Positions 15,176-22,598 of a DNA stretch of 38,083 nucleotides are shown here, in pieces (position 1 is the first letter of the stretch; the number at the start of each line of letters is the position of its first letter). Position numbers and translations under genes: made by a program. Under the pieces are notes generated by a model that worked only from the letters and a program-made list of their open reading frames with translations, made no database searches and was not told the DNA's origin. The stretch is from positions 1 through 38,083 of the forward strand of contig DATHII010000063.1 of NCBI GenBank assembly GCA_035316885.1. Direction: 5' to 3'. The DNA comes from DASRTE01 sp035316885 (GTDB lineage: Bacteria > Actinomycetota > Actinomycetes > Jiangellales > Jiangellaceae).

Positions 15176-15198
15176 CAGTTGTAGCTCTGTCACAACTG
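15176..15198. promoter_or_regulatory. Inverted repeat upstream of the PucR-type regulator
   Basis: CAGTTGT and ACAACTG form perfect 7-bp arms around a 9-base spacer, 41 bp before the regulator's ATG. The position suits an operator for autoregulation, or for another factor. It is a candidate only. Confidence 0.45.
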
Positions 15199-15238
15199 AG
15201 TGGGTGTCCAACCATTCGGTGGGCGTACGCTGCGCGGC

Positions 15239-16414
15239 ATGTCGTCGACCACCACGGCCGGTGCGCACGCGAGGTCCGTACACCAGTTAGAGCGTGCGAC
15301 GGGCGCCCTGGCCACGGCGTCGATCGCGCGCATGGAGGAACGGCTTCCGTGGTACCGGGCGATGCCGCCCGACGAGCGCTCCTGGGTCGGGCTGGTCATC
15401 CAGGCGGGCATCGCCGCGTTCGTCGACTGGTACCGCAACCCCGGCGACGAGCCCACCGTTACTGCCGACGTCTTCGGAACCGCGCCGCGCGAGCTGACCC
15501 GGGCGATCAGCCTCGAGCAGACGGTCGAGATGGTGCGGGTGGCCATCGATGTCGTCGAGCAGACCATCACCGAGGTCGTCGACGAAGACGGCGTCGCGGC
15601 GGTGCGGGAAGGCGTGCTTCGCTACTCGCGCGAGGTCGCGTTCGCCGCGGCCGAGGTCTACGCCCGGGCGGCCGAGGCTCGCGGCGCATGGGATGCGCGG
15701 CTCGAGGCACTGGTAGTGGACTCGCTGCTCCGCGGCGAGAGCGATGAGGAGGTGCGCTCCCGTGCCGCGGCGCTGGGTTGGACCGAACGGCGCGGCGTCA
15801 CGGTCAGCGTGGGCCGCACGCCGTCGGGGGACACCGAGGCCGTGGTGGACGCGATCCGGCGCACGGCTCGGCAGACCGGGCACGACGTGCTCACCGGCGT
15901 GCAGGGCGACCGGCTCGTCGTGGTCCTCGGCGGTGTCGACGACCCCGTCCGGGCCGCCACGTCGGTGGCGGGACACTTCGGGCCGGGCCCGGTGGTCGCT
16001 GGTCCGCTGGTGCCCGACCTCGCAGCGGCCGCCGCATCGGCCAGGTCCGCGGTGGCGGGGTTCCGGGCCGCAGACGCATGGCCGGACGCTCCCCGTCCGG
16101 TGGCGGCCGACGCGCTGCTGCCGGAGCGGGCGCTCGCCGGCGACGGGCACGCCCGGCGCGCCCTGGTCACCGACGTGTACGAGCCCATCGCCGCGACCGG
16201 CCCGGTCGTGATCGAGACGCTGGCCGCCTACCTGGAGAGCGGGAGCTCGGTCGAGGCGGCCGCCCGGCTGCTGTTCGTCCATCCCAACACCGTCCGCTAC
16301 CGGCTACGCCGGGTCGTGGACCTGTCCGGCCTGACGCCGACCGATCCGCGCGACGCGTACACGCTGCGACTCGCGCTGACATTGGGCCGGCTGTTCCCGC
16401 CGTCGTCGGACTGA
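15239..16414 (+). CDS. fasR: PucR-type transcriptional activator of fatty-acid synthesis (FasR-like)
   Basis: The protein has 391 residues. The N-terminal part is helical (LERATGALATASIARMEERL to about 150), then comes a GGDEF-like degenerate middle region (RRGVTVSVGR to VVVLGGVDD). The C-terminus carries a PucR/CdaR helix-turn-helix: TLAAYLESGSSVEAAARLLF followed by VHPNTVRYRLRRV. The Streptomyces coelicolor protein in the same position, FasR, directly activates fabD-fabH-acpP-fabF; the mycobacterial counterpart is Rv2242. Location between aceE and fabD makes the same role likely. The ATG at 15239 is chosen although the site in front is weak; a GTG at 15200 is the alternative. Confidence 0.85.
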   Translation: MSSTTTAGAHARSVHQLERATGALATASIARMEERLPWYRAMPPDERSWVGLVIQAGIAAFVDWYRNPGDEPTVTADVFGTAPRELTRAISLEQTVEMVRVAIDVVEQTITEVVDEDGVAAVREGVLRYSREVAFAAAEVYARAAEARGAWDARLEALVVDSLLRGESDEEVRSRAAALGWTERRGVTVSVGRTPSGDTEAVVDAIRRTARQTGHDVLTGVQGDRLVVVLGGVDDPVRAATSVAGHFGPGPVVAGPLVPDLAAAAASARSAVAGFRAADAWPDAPRPVAADALLPERALAGDGHARRALVTDVYEPIAATGPVVIETLAAYLESGSSVEAAARLLFVHPNTVRYRLRRVVDLSGLTPTDPRDAYTLRLALTLGRLFPPSSD

Positions 16415-16453
16415 GGACATCCGCCGCAGGCCCGCCGCCGCACTTGTGCGAAC

Positions 16454-16500
16454 CCTCCAAGGATGGTGGGACGACCTTGTGACCGCTGCCGACCTTCCTA
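16454..16500 (+). promoter_or_regulatory. Candidate regulator-binding region upstream of fabD
   Basis: The 114-bp gap before fabD holds two similar TTGTG-containing boxes, ACTTGTGCGAACC and ACCTTGTGACCGC. They lie about three helical turns apart, around CCCTCCAAGGATGGTGGG. Since the gene upstream is a FasR-type activator, this is the natural place for its site; the motif itself is not verified. Confidence 0.35.
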
Positions 16501-16528
16501 CGGACCGGTAGCGAGGGAGGGTAGAGGA

Positions 16529-17722
16529 GTGCTCGCCATCGTTGCTCCCGGTCAAGGCGCCCAGACACCGGGCTTCCTCGCCCCATGGCTGGACGACCCA
16601 GTGTTCGGGTCGCGCATCGACTGGCTCTCGGCTGTGGCCGGCCTCGATCTCGCCTACTACGGGACGCAGGCCGATGCCGACACCATCCGGGACACCGCGG
16701 TAGCCCAGCCGCTGCTCGTGGCGGCCGGCATGCTGAGCGCGCTGGCGCTGTTTCCCCACCCGGCCGACGCGTACGGCAGGGTAGGCGCCGCTGCGGGTCA
16801 CAGCGTCGGCGAGATCACAGCGGCCGCGGGCGTCCGCGTCATCACCGCCGAGCAGGCGATGGTCTTCGTCCGCGAGCGTGGCCGCGCGATGGCCGAGGCC
16901 GCGAAGGCCACCGCGACCGGCATGACCGCCGTTCTCGGCGGCGAGGCCGAGGACGTGCTCTCGACACTGGAGAAGCACGGCCTGACGCCGGCCAACGTCA
17001 ACGGCGCCGGCCAGGTGGTCGCCGCCGGGACGGACGAGCAGCTCGCCGCCCTCGAGAAGGAGCCGCCGCCGGGTGCCCGGCTCCGTCCGCTCTCGGTCGC
17101 CGGCGCCTTCCACACCGTCCACATGGCGCCCGCCGTCGAGGTCCTACGGCGGCACGCCCACGCGATCAGCACGCACGACCCTCGGACGCGGCTGCTGTCC
17201 AACCGGGACGGCCGGGTCGTCCACGACGGTCGCGAGGTGCTCGCCCGGCTGGTCGACCAGGTGTCCAACCCGGTCCGCTGGGACCTGTGCCAGCAGACGA
17301 TGCTCGACCTCGGCGTCACCGGCCTGCTCGAAGTGCCGCCCGCAGGCACGCTCACCGCGCTGGCCAAGCGGGCGCTGCCCGGCGTCGAGACCTTCGCCCT
17401 GAAGACACCCGACCAACTCGACGACGCTCGCGATTTCGCCGAGCGCCACGGCCAGGCCAGCCCGATGAATGCCAGTCCGACCTGGCGGCTGGTCGTCGCG
17501 CCCATGAAGGGCACCTTCGGCACTGCCGGTGTCCAGGTGGGTACCCACCTCGGCGCGGGCGACCTCGTCGGCACGGTCAGCTCACTGCGGGACTCGCTTG
17601 ACGTGACGGCGACGCACGGTGGGACAGTGATCGAGTGGCTGGTCGAGGACGGCGACCCGGTCGCACCCGGCCAGCCGCTGGTCAGGCTCCACCCCGAGTC
17701 TCAGGGAATGGTGGACGCATGA
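16529..17722 (+). CDS. fabD: Malonyl-CoA:ACP transacylase fused to a biotinyl/lipoyl-like domain
   Basis: The protein has 397 residues, about 80-90 more than a typical FabD. The transacylase part (about 1-305) starts IVAPGQGAQTPGF, has the nucleophile Ser92 in AAGHSVGEI and a catalytic-type His in VAGAFHTVHM. It transfers malonyl from CoA to AcpP. Residues about 315-395 form an extra domain with the biotinyl/lipoyl fold pattern: VVAPMKGTFG, VGTHLGAGDLVGTV, HGGTVIEWLVEDGDPVAPGQ, PLVRLHP. The hairpin that normally reads AMKM reads SLRDS, placing Arg354 where the modified Lys should be. A GTG with GGGAGGG upstream is the start. The stop overlaps fabH (ATGA). Clean codon use and lack of frameshift argue that the fusion is real. 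Confidence 0.93.
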   Translation: MLAIVAPGQGAQTPGFLAPWLDDPVFGSRIDWLSAVAGLDLAYYGTQADADTIRDTAVAQPLLVAAGMLSALALFPHPADAYGRVGAAAGHSVGEITAAAGVRVITAEQAMVFVRERGRAMAEAAKATATGMTAVLGGEAEDVLSTLEKHGLTPANVNGAGQVVAAGTDEQLAALEKEPPPGARLRPLSVAGAFHTVHMAPAVEVLRRHAHAISTHDPRTRLLSNRDGRVVHDGREVLARLVDQVSNPVRWDLCQQTMLDLGVTGLLEVPPAGTLTALAKRALPGVETFALKTPDQLDDARDFAERHGQASPMNASPTWRLVVAPMKGTFGTAGVQVGTHLGAGDLVGTVSSLRDSLDVTATHGGTVIEWLVEDGDPVAPGQPLVRLHPESQGMVDA

Positions 17723-18726
17723 GCGCGACGATCCGCACCAACCAGTCGACCCGCCAGGCCCGGCTGCTCGGCATCGGCGGTTACCGGCCGGCCCGGCTCG
17801 TGCCCAACGCCGAGATCGTCGAGCGCATCGACTCGTCCGACGAGTGGATCCGTACCCGTTCGGGCATCGCCACGCGGCGGTGGGCCAACGAAGACGAGAC
17901 CGTCGTCGCGATGAGCATCGCCGCGGGCGGCAAGGCGCTGGCGCATGCCGGAATCACGCCCGACCAGGTCGGCTGCGTGATCGTCTCGACGGTGACCCAC
18001 CTCTACCAGACGCCCTCGGCGGCGGCCGAGATCGCGTACAAGCTGGGCACCGAGCGGGCCGCGGCGTTCGACATCTCCGCAGCCTGCGCTGGCTTCTGCT
18101 ACGGCATCTCCCTGGCGGCCGACATGGTGCGCAGCGGCACCTCCGAGCACGTCCTCGTCATCGGCGTCGAGCGGCTGTCCGACCTCACTGACCAGACCGA
18201 CCGCTCCACCGCGTTCATCTTCGCCGACGGCGCCGGCGCGGCCGTGGTCGGACCGTCCGACGAGCCCGGCATCGGCCCGGTCGTCTGGGGTTCCGACGGC
18301 CAGCACCTCGACCTGATCCGCCAGCGCGAGGAGTGGCGCGACGCGCTGTTCGCGCCCGGCGGGCCGCGGATGCCCCACCTGACCATGGAGGGCAACTCCG
18401 TGTTCCGATGGGCGGTCTACGAGATGGCCAAGGTCGCCCGCGAGGCGATCGAGGCGGCCGGCATCACCACCGAGGACCTCGACGTGTTCGTGCCGCACCA
18501 GGCCAACATGAGGATCACCGACGCCATGGCCCGGGCCCTGAAGCTTCCCGAGTCGGTCGTCACCGCCCGCGACATCGTCGAGCAGGGCAACACGTCGGCG
18601 GCGTCCATCCCGCTGGCGATCGAGCGCCTGCTCGAGACCGGACAGGCCCGCAGCGGCGACCTTGCACTGCTCATCGGTTTCGGCGCCGGCCTCGTATACG
18701 CCGCCCAGGTCGTCCGCATCCCCTGA
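17719..18726 (+). CDS. fabH: 3-oxoacyl-ACP synthase III
   Basis: The protein has 335 residues. The Cys-His-Asn triad is clear: Cys123 in DISAACAGFCYG, His in DVFVPHQANMRI (about 257) and Asn in VEQGNTSAASIP (about 288). It condenses a short acyl-CoA primer with malonyl-AcpP to start each fatty acid; in actinobacteria the primer is often a branched acyl-CoA, which sequence alone does not settle. The ATG overlaps the fabD stop (ATGA), so the two are coupled. Its presence distinguishes this locus from the mycobacterial one, where fabH lies elsewhere. Confidence 0.96.
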   Translation: MSATIRTNQSTRQARLLGIGGYRPARLVPNAEIVERIDSSDEWIRTRSGIATRRWANEDETVVAMSIAAGGKALAHAGITPDQVGCVIVSTVTHLYQTPSAAAEIAYKLGTERAAAFDISAACAGFCYGISLAADMVRSGTSEHVLVIGVERLSDLTDQTDRSTAFIFADGAGAAVVGPSDEPGIGPVVWGSDGQHLDLIRQREEWRDALFAPGGPRMPHLTMEGNSVFRWAVYEMAKVAREAIEAAGITTEDLDVFVPHQANMRITDAMARALKLPESVVTARDIVEQGNTSAASIPLAIERLLETGQARSGDLALLIGFGAGLVYAAQVVRIP

Positions 18727-18751
18727 CCCTGCCAGCGCGGGGCCCCCGACC

Positions 18752-18772
18752 CCCGTACGAGCGACGTACGGG
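18752..18772 (+). promoter_or_regulatory. Intercistronic hairpin between fabH and acpP
   Basis: CCCGTAC and GTACGGG form a perfect 7-bp stem with a GAGCGAC loop in the only sizeable gap (71 bp) inside the operon. The two arms also belong to tandem near-repeats (CGTACGAGCGA and CGTACGGGCGA). It could mark a processing or stability element that lets acpP be expressed more strongly than its neighbours. Confidence 0.45.
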
Positions 18773-18797
18773 CGACACCCACCCGAGGAGAGCACAG

Positions 18798-19043
18798 ATG
18801 GCCAGCACCGAGGAGATCCGCAGCGGACTCGCCGACATCGTCAACGAGATCGCCGGCGTCCCCGCGGCAGACGTCCAGCTCGACAAGTCCTTCACCGACG
18901 ACCTGGACATCGACTCGCTGTCGATGGTCGAGGTGGTCGTGGCCGCCGAGGAGAAGTTCGACGTGAAGATCCCCGACGACGAGGTGAAGAACCTTGCGAC
19001 CGTCGGCGACGCCGTGGCGTTCATCGAGCGGGCAGGTTCCTGA
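18798..19043 (+). CDS. acpP: Acyl carrier protein
   Basis: The protein has 81 residues, acidic and helical. The phosphopantetheine attachment site is Ser40 in DLDIDSLSMVE, followed by the family's EEKFDVKIPDDEVKNLATVG. It carries the growing acyl chain between FabD, FabH and FabF. GAGGAGAG lies about 7 bases before the ATG. It follows fabH after a 71-bp gap containing a hairpin, and fabF begins 4 bases after its stop. Confidence 0.96.
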   Translation: MASTEEIRSGLADIVNEIAGVPAADVQLDKSFTDDLDIDSLSMVEVVVAAEEKFDVKIPDDEVKNLATVGDAVAFIERAGS

Positions 19044-19047
19044 CCTG

Positions 19048-20307
19048 ATGACCACCACCCAGGCCCGTGCCCTCGTCACCGGACTCGGCGCGACCACGCC
19101 CGTCGGAGGCGATGCCGCGTCCACCTGGGATGCCTTCCTGGCCGGCCGCTCCGGCGTCCGTGCCCTCACCGAGGAGTGGGCTGAGCAGTTGCCCGTGCGG
19201 ATCGCCGCACGCGTCGCAGTCGAGCCCGCTGAGGTGCTCCCCCGCGTCCAGGCCCGCCGGCTGGACCGGTCCGGCCAGTTCGCCATGATCGCTGCGCGCG
19301 AAGCCTGGGCGGATGCCGGCTACGAGGGCCCGGCAGGCGGGACGGGCGTGGACCCGGACCGGCTAGGGGTCGTCTGTGCTTCCGGCATCGGCGGCCTCAC
19401 CACGTTGCTGTCGAACTACGACGTGCTGCTGGAGTCCGGGCCCCGGCGGGTCTCGCCGCTGGCCATCCCGATGCTCATGCCGAACAGCCCGGCCGCTAAC
19501 GTCGGGCTCGAGATCGGGGCACGGGCCGGAGTGCACACCCCCGTCAGCGCGTGCGCCTCAGGTGCGGAAGCGCTGGCCTACGGGCTGGAGATGATCCGGT
19601 CGGGGCGGGCCGACGTCGTGATGGCGGGCGGCACCGAGGCCGTGATCCATCCGCTCCCGATGGCGGCCTTCGCCAACATGATGGCGCTGTCCAAGCGCAA
19701 CGACGAGCCCGAGCGGGCCAGCCGGCCATACGACAAGGGCCGCGACGGTTTCGTGCTCGGCGAGGGCGCCGGCATGGTCGTGCTCGAGTCCGCCGAGCAC
19801 GCCGAAGCGCGCGGCGCTCGCGTCTACGCCGAACTCGTCGGCGCCGGGCTCAGCGCCGACTCGCACCACATCGCCCAGCCCGACCCGTCCGGCGCGGGCG
19901 CGGTCAAGGCGATGCGCAATGCTCTCGTCGACGGTGGCCTCGAGGCCTCTGACGTCCGGCACCTCAACGCGCACGCGACGTCGACGCCGGTCGGAGACAT
20001 CGCCGAGGCGGTGGCCATCCGGAGCGCTCTCGGCCGCGCCGCCGGCGGCGTCGCGGTCACGTCGACGAAGTCGATGACCGGCCACCTGCTCGGTGGGGCC
20101 GGCGCGATCGAGTCGATCGCAGTGATCCTGGCGCTCCACTACCGCACGGCCCCACCCACCATCAACGTCGACGACCTCGACGACGAGATCGGCCTCGACG
20201 TGGTGCGCGGCGAGCCGCGCCCGCTCGGCGACGGCGTGCTGGCCGCCCTGAACAACTCGTTCGGGTTCGGCGGGCACAACGTCGCCCTGGCCTTCCGGAG
20301 CGTGTGA
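19048..20307 (+). CDS. fabF: 3-oxoacyl-ACP synthase II
   Basis: The protein has 419 residues. The elongating ketosynthase triad is present: Cys169 in TPVSACASGAEAL, His in NAHATSTPVGD (about 309) and His in STKSMTGHLLGGAG (about 345). The C-terminal NNSFGFGGHNVAL signature is also present. It condenses acyl-AcpP with malonyl-AcpP during elongation. There is one ketosynthase here, in contrast to the kasA-kasB pair of mycobacteria, arguing against a mycolate producer. Its stop overlaps the accD start by one base (TGATG). Confidence 0.96.
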   Translation: MTTTQARALVTGLGATTPVGGDAASTWDAFLAGRSGVRALTEEWAEQLPVRIAARVAVEPAEVLPRVQARRLDRSGQFAMIAAREAWADAGYEGPAGGTGVDPDRLGVVCASGIGGLTTLLSNYDVLLESGPRRVSPLAIPMLMPNSPAANVGLEIGARAGVHTPVSACASGAEALAYGLEMIRSGRADVVMAGGTEAVIHPLPMAAFANMMALSKRNDEPERASRPYDKGRDGFVLGEGAGMVVLESAEHAEARGARVYAELVGAGLSADSHHIAQPDPSGAGAVKAMRNALVDGGLEASDVRHLNAHATSTPVGDIAEAVAIRSALGRAAGGVAVTSTKSMTGHLLGGAGAIESIAVILALHYRTAPPTINVDDLDDEIGLDVVRGEPRPLGDGVLAALNNSFGFGGHNVALAFRSV

Positions 20308-21740
20308 TGACGACCGTCACGACCCCGCCGGCCTCCCCGAAGGCGCCCAAGCCGCCCCGCGAGGAGGATCCGCGCAACCCCAACCACCGGCTGGCGGCCT
20401 TCTTCGACCCGGGATCGGTCCGGCTGGTCAGCCCCGACGACGGCAGCGGCATGCTCGCCGCGACCGGCACCGTCGACGGTGCCCGCGTCGTCGCGTTCTG
20501 CTCCGACGCCACGGTCATGGGCGGGGCGATGGGCGACGACGGCTGCCGGGTCGTGGTCGATGCGTATGAGCGTGCTCTCGCCGACGGCGTGCCCGTCGTC
20601 GGGCTTTGGCACTCCGGCGGCGCCCGCCTCGCGGAAGGCGTGCTCTCGCTGCACGCTGTAGGTCGGATATTCGCGATCATGACCCGCGCGTCGGGCCGGA
20701 TCCCCCAGATCTCGGTGGTGCTCGGGCCGGCCGCCGGCGGCGCCGCCTATGGGCCGGCCCTCACCGACGTGGTCGTCCTGGGCCCCGAGGGTCGCGTGTT
20801 CGTCACCGGTCCCGACGTGGTGCGCTCGGTGACGGGCGAGGACGTCGACATGCTGCGACTCGGCGGCCCGGAGCCGCACGGGCGCCGCTCCGGCGTGGTC
20901 CACGTCGTGACGACCACCGAACGCGAGGCACTGGACGAGGCCCGCCGGCTCGCGGCTCTGCTCGGGGCCCAGGGCAGGCTCGTCGTCGACCGTGTCGAGG
21001 ACCGCGACCTCGCCGCCCTTCTCCCCGAGTCGGCCAAGCGCGCCTACGACGTCCACCCGCTGATCGCCGACCTGCTCGACGCGGGATCGGCCCTGGAACT
21101 GCACCCCCGCTGGGCGCCGAACATCACCACGACGCTGGGCCGCCTCGGGGGGCGCACCGTCGGCGTTGTCGCCAACAACCCGCTCCGGCTCGGTGGCTGC
21201 CTCGACTCCACCTCAGCGGAGAAGGCGGCCCGCTTCGTGCGCATGTGCGACGCGTTCGGCGTTCCGCTCGTGGTCGTCGTCGACGTGCCCGGCTACCTGC
21301 CCGGCGTCGGGCAGGAGTGGGACGGCGTGGTCCGCCGCGGTGCCAAGCTGCTGCACGCCTTCGCCGAGGCCACCGTGCCGCGCGTCACGTTGGTGACTCG
21401 CAAGGCGTACGGCGGGGCATACATCGCCATGAACTCGCGATCCCTCGGAGCGACGAAGGTCCTCGCCTGGCCCACCGCAGAGGTGGCGGTCATGGGCGCC
21501 GTCGCCGCCGTCCGGATCCTGCATCGCCGCCGCCTCGCCGAAGTGGCTCCGGATCTGCGCGCCCAGGTCGAAGCCGAGCTGGCCGAGGAGCACGAGCGCA
21601 TCGCCGGCGGGCTGGCCAAGGCCATGGAGATCGGCGTCGTCGACGAGCTTGTCGAGCCGGCCGCCACCCGCTCCGCCCTAGCTCGGGCTATTGCGGATGC
21701 TCCCGCCCGCCGCGGCCACCACGGCAACATCCCGCTCTGA
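20307..21740 (+). CDS. accD: Acyl-CoA carboxylase carboxyltransferase subunit (AccD6 type)
   Basis: The protein has 477 residues, the length of M. tuberculosis AccD6, which is also encoded right after the ketosynthase. Both crotonase-like halves are visible: LWHSGGARLAEGV, GPAAGGAAYGPALTD and GPDVVRSVTGEDV in the first; FGVPLVVVVDVPGYLPG, RKAYGGAYIAMNSRSLGA and AWPTAEVAVMGA in the second. It transfers carboxyl from biotin on a separate alpha subunit to acetyl-CoA (possibly propionyl-CoA). The Ile in GGAYIAM sits where, as I recall, a residue that helps tune acetyl versus propionyl preference lies in Streptomyces enzymes. The ATG at 20307 is used; a GTG one codon earlier is possible. Confidence 0.92.
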   Translation: MTTVTTPPASPKAPKPPREEDPRNPNHRLAAFFDPGSVRLVSPDDGSGMLAATGTVDGARVVAFCSDATVMGGAMGDDGCRVVVDAYERALADGVPVVGLWHSGGARLAEGVLSLHAVGRIFAIMTRASGRIPQISVVLGPAAGGAAYGPALTDVVVLGPEGRVFVTGPDVVRSVTGEDVDMLRLGGPEPHGRRSGVVHVVTTTEREALDEARRLAALLGAQGRLVVDRVEDRDLAALLPESAKRAYDVHPLIADLLDAGSALELHPRWAPNITTTLGRLGGRTVGVVANNPLRLGGCLDSTSAEKAARFVRMCDAFGVPLVVVVDVPGYLPGVGQEWDGVVRRGAKLLHAFAEATVPRVTLVTRKAYGGAYIAMNSRSLGATKVLAWPTAEVAVMGAVAAVRILHRRRLAEVAPDLRAQVEAELAEEHERIAGGLAKAMEIGVVDELVEPAATRSALARAIADAPARRGHHGNIPL

Positions 21741-21758
21741 CCGCGGCCCGACGAAAGC

Positions 21759-21794
21759 GAAGCGTCCCGGCCGCTCGAGGGGCCGGGACGCTTC
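21759..21794 (+). terminator. Rho-independent-like terminator of the fatty-acid operon
   Basis: GAAGCGTCCCGGCC and GGCCGGGACGCTTC form a perfect 14-bp stem around an 8-base loop, 18 bp after the accD stop. A T-run is absent. Its strength and position mark the end of the operon and may also stop the convergent DUF3145 transcript. Confidence 0.85.
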
Positions 21795-21956
21795 CCGTGG
21801 TGCGGCCGCTGACGTTCCCGGAACACCGGGCCGGGGAGTCACCGGTGCCGGAGCGGCCACGTATAGAGGTGTTATCCGCTCGTGACCATACCGTCGCCGA
21901 GCCGGGCGGGGAAGAGGGAACGTCTCGCATTTTGGAACTACTGGCAATGGCCATGG

Positions 21957-22451
21957 TCAGACGACCTGGTGGAGCCACCGGACCGGTGCACCCTCGCCCG
22001 CGAAGCGAAACGTTTCGAGCTCGTCGTCCCACGGACCGCCGACCAGCCGGCGGAGCTCGTCCTCGAGGTCGACCTCGCCGAGAGCGGCCTTGACTACCGC
22101 GGCCTTGATCCGGTCCTCGGGGATCATGATGTCGCCGTGCACGCCGGTGACGGCGTGGAAGACGCCGAGCTCTGGCGTGTAGGAGTAGCGCGCGCCCTCG
22201 TGGCCCGTGCTCGGTTCCTCGGTGACCTCGAAGCGCAGATGCATCCAGCCCCGCAGCGCAGAGGCCAGCTTGGCGCCGGTGCCGGGTTCACCCTGCCAGG
22301 ACATTTCGCAGCGGTACGTGCCGGGTGCGGCCGGCTGGGGTGTCCAGTGCAGGTTGACGTGCACGCCCAGTGCGCCGGCCGCTGCCCACTCGATGTGCGG
22401 GCAGAGTGCCGACGTCGCGGCGTGGACGTAGAGAACGCCACGGGTCGTCAC
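21957..22451 (-). CDS. DUF3145 protein
   Basis: The protein has 164 residues: TTRGVLYVHAATSALCPHIE at the start, a central GTYRCEMSWQGEPGTGAKLA followed by ALRGWMHLRFEVTEEPS, and GVHGDIMIPEDRI towards the end. This is the DUF3145 family, conserved next to the fabD-fabF locus in Streptomyces as well. Function is unknown; conserved position suggests a link with fatty-acid or growth physiology, which is inference. The start is GTG with AGGAGGA 5 bases upstream. It converges on the accD terminator. Confidence 0.88.
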   Translation of the reverse strand: MTTRGVLYVHAATSALCPHIEWAAAGALGVHVNLHWTPQPAAPGTYRCEMSWQGEPGTGAKLASALRGWMHLRFEVTEEPSTGHEGARYSYTPELGVFHAVTGVHGDIMIPEDRIKAAVVKAALGEVDLEDELRRLVGGPWDDELETFRFAGEGAPVRWLHQVV

Positions 22452-22598
22452 CGGATCCTCCTGCGGGTCGAGGGACGCCTTCCCCAGCGGCCTCGCGCCC
22501 GATTCGGACCGGTACGACGTGGATCATTGTGCACGACCGCGACCGGCCGGCGCCAGCAGTCGCAGCGCGTGTCGCATTCTGACCGCAGGTGGGACCCG

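Noticed and set aside
17471..17722. That the extra FabD domain is a separate, functional biotin carboxyl carrier protein
   Set aside because: There is no start codon with a ribosome binding site at the junction, the frame is continuous with FabD, and the lysine needed for biotinylation reads Arg.
20606..22093. A 495-residue plus-strand frame across accD and beyond
   Set aside because: It is low-complexity Arg/Pro/Ala and overlaps the clear accD frame and terminator; a GC-driven shadow.
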